A DNA stretch of 64,000 nucleotides from Rhizobium ruizarguesonis. GTDB taxonomy: Bacteria > Pseudomonadota > Alphaproteobacteria > Rhizobiales > Rhizobiaceae. Made by a program: the position numbers and the translations under genes. The stretch covers positions 1-64,000 of the forward strand of contig NZ_PQIG01000080.1 in assembly GCF_012349115.1 (NCBI RefSeq), read 5' to 3'. Shown piece by piece: positions 63,025 to 64,000 of the stretch (its first letter is position 1; each line of letters starts with the position of its first letter). A model generated the notes under the pieces. The model did no database searches and was not told the DNA's origin. It saw nothing but the letters and a program-made list of their open reading frames with translations.

Positions 63025-64000
63025 ATGACCAAGAAGCGGCCGAAAGGCATCGAGAAATACACGGCCCCTGCCGGCGGTTGGGGTGCACTCAAAGCCGTCG
63101 CCGAAACCCTTGCGCGCCAGCAGGTCATTGCGCAGGGGGCTGCGACGCTGCTGAAAGCCAATCAGCCCGAGGGTTTCGATTGTCCGGGCTGCGCCTGGCC
63201 CGATCCCAAACATACGAGTTCGTTCGAGTTCTGTGAAAACGGCGCCAAGGCGATCACCTGGGAATCCACGGCGAAACGTGCCGGGCCCGACTTTTTCGCG
63301 GCGCATACGGTCGCCGAACTGTGGCAATGGAACGACCACCAGCTGGAAGACCAGGGCCGCCTGACGCACCCGCTGGTCTATGATCACGCCAGCGACCGTT
63401 ACCTGCCGATCGGCTGGGAGGAAGCCTTCACGTTGATCGGCGCCGAACTGCGCAAACTGCCCGATCCTGATATGGCCGAATTCTACACATCGGGACGCGC
63501 CTCGAACGAGGCGGCATTCCTGTTCCAGCTTTTCGTCAGGGCCTACGGCACCAACAATTTTCCCGACTGTTCGAACATGTGCCATGAGGCGACCAGCGTC
63601 GGCCTGCCGGAGTCGATCGGGGTCGGCAAGGGCACGGTGACGCTCGAGGATTTCGATCACACCGATGCCATCTTCAGCTTCGGCCACAATCCCGGCACCA
63701 ACCACCCGCGGATGATGACCACTCTGCATGATGCCGCAAGACGCGGCGTCCCGATCGTGGTCTTCAATCCCCTGAAAGAACGCGCGCTCGAGAAATTTGC
63801 GGCACCGCAGAACCCGGTGGAAATGGCGACGATGTCTTCGACGCCCATCGCATCGGCTTATCATCAGCTGCGCACCGGCGGGGATCTCGCTGCCCTCAAG
63901 GGCCTGATGAAGCGGATATTCGAGCGCGACGATGCCGATATCGCGGCAGGCGGCAAAGGCTTTCTTGACCGGGAATTCATCGAAGCCCACACGATCGGAC
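63025..64000 (+). CDS. FdhF/YdeP-family molybdopterin oxidoreductase, N-terminal part
   Basis: The first ~325 residues of a large molybdopterin enzyme that continues past the window end. An N-terminal Fe-S motif is visible (FDCPGCAWPDP, Cys 53 and 56, plus EFCENGAKAI). The molybdopterin-binding region shows LPDPDMAEFYTSGRASNEAA, NFPDCSNMCHEATSVGL and AIFSFGHNPGTNHPRMMTTL. This is the YdeP/FdhF-alpha-like family, related to formate dehydrogenase H and linked to acid tolerance in E. coli; the real electron donor is unknown. The ATG at 63025 (MTKKRPKGIEKYTAPAGGWG) follows GGAGCAGGTG. Confidence 0.88.
   Translation, partial: MTKKRPKGIEKYTAPAGGWGALKAVAETLARQQVIAQGAATLLKANQPEGFDCPGCAWPDPKHTSSFEFCENGAKAITWESTAKRAGPDFFAAHTVAELWQWNDHQLEDQGRLTHPLVYDHASDRYLPIGWEEAFTLIGAELRKLPDPDMAEFYTSGRASNEAAFLFQLFVRAYGTNNFPDCSNMCHEATSVGLPESIGVGKGTVTLEDFDHTDAIFSFGHNPGTNHPRMMTTLHDAARRGVPIVVFNPLKERALEKFAAPQNPVEMATMSSTPIASAYHQLRTGGDLAALKGLMKRIFERDDADIAAGGKGFLDREFIEAHTIG

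Overview
The window is a stretch of alphaproteobacterial chromosome, most likely Rhizobium of the etli/leguminosarum group. The evidence is high-GC coding bias, the split PurS/PurQ/PurL synthetase, a rhizobial-type suf operon with two cysteine desulfurases and RirA/Irr-like operator sequences, DUF1127, DUF2259 and DUF2189 proteins, and the palindromic intergenic repeats common in rhizobia. Most genes are core housekeeping. I see no rRNA, tRNA, insertion sequence, phage or CRISPR array. The assignment rests on recognising protein families by eye; no database search was run.

Layout. 1-7.8 kb: the first codons of icd (minus), an exported protein, a FUSC transporter, trmJ overlapping murI, an MFS transporter followed by a second diverged 3' end of murI, and a HerA-like ATPase. 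7.8-12.3 kb: rpsD with a structured leader and a good terminator, glsA, ttcA and two tandem inositol-monophosphatase-like genes. 12.3-19 kb: a GNAT enzyme, a BAAT-type hydrolase, two tandem Bcr/CflA transporters, the monothiol glutaredoxin grxD, a small basic protein, a membrane hydrolase and bolA. 18.9-28 kb: purine genes purL, purQ, purS and purC (all minus). This run is interrupted by a fused aconitase X, a MocR regulator, DUF1127 and lipoprotein genes, and an RNA 2'-phosphotransferase gene (kptA) between purS and purQ.

28-43 kb: a PAS-GGDEF-EAL protein, an RBBP9-like hydrolase, two membrane proteins, purB, rpe with a DUF2259 gene, a periplasmic binding protein, a flavin reductase, TfoX and Nudix proteins, a DEAD-box helicase, an M23 peptidase, a DUF455 ferritin-like protein and a peroxiredoxin. 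43-53.7 kb: a 1132-residue AsmA/DUF3971 protein, a GH13 trehalose-synthase-like enzyme, a small orphan exported protein, tyrS and anmK divergently arranged, an acyltransferase and an alpha/beta hydrolase.

53.7-61.2 kb: the suf operon in the order sufS2-sufB-small ORF-sufC-sufD-sufS-sufT-sufA, which builds and delivers Fe-S clusters. Its promoter carries a TGA-N9-TCA box over the -35 and a TTTAGAA-type palindrome just after the -10, matching dual RirA and Irr control. The nearby grxD and bolA products belong to the same Fe-S/iron-sensing physiology. 61.2-64 kb: an orphan exported protein, a short flagellar-rod-like protein, about 690 bases without a clear gene but with a strong terminator, and the start of an FdhF/YdeP-type molybdopterin oxidoreductase that runs off the end.

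Most worth a second look: the duplicated murI 3' end around the MFS gene, the suf promoter and the unannotated 81-residue protein inside the suf operon, the rpsD leader, kptA inside the purine operon, a probably leaderless mocR mRNA, and the lone fused aconitase X beside an outer-membrane-protein remnant. I found no clearly new multi-gene defence or mobile system.
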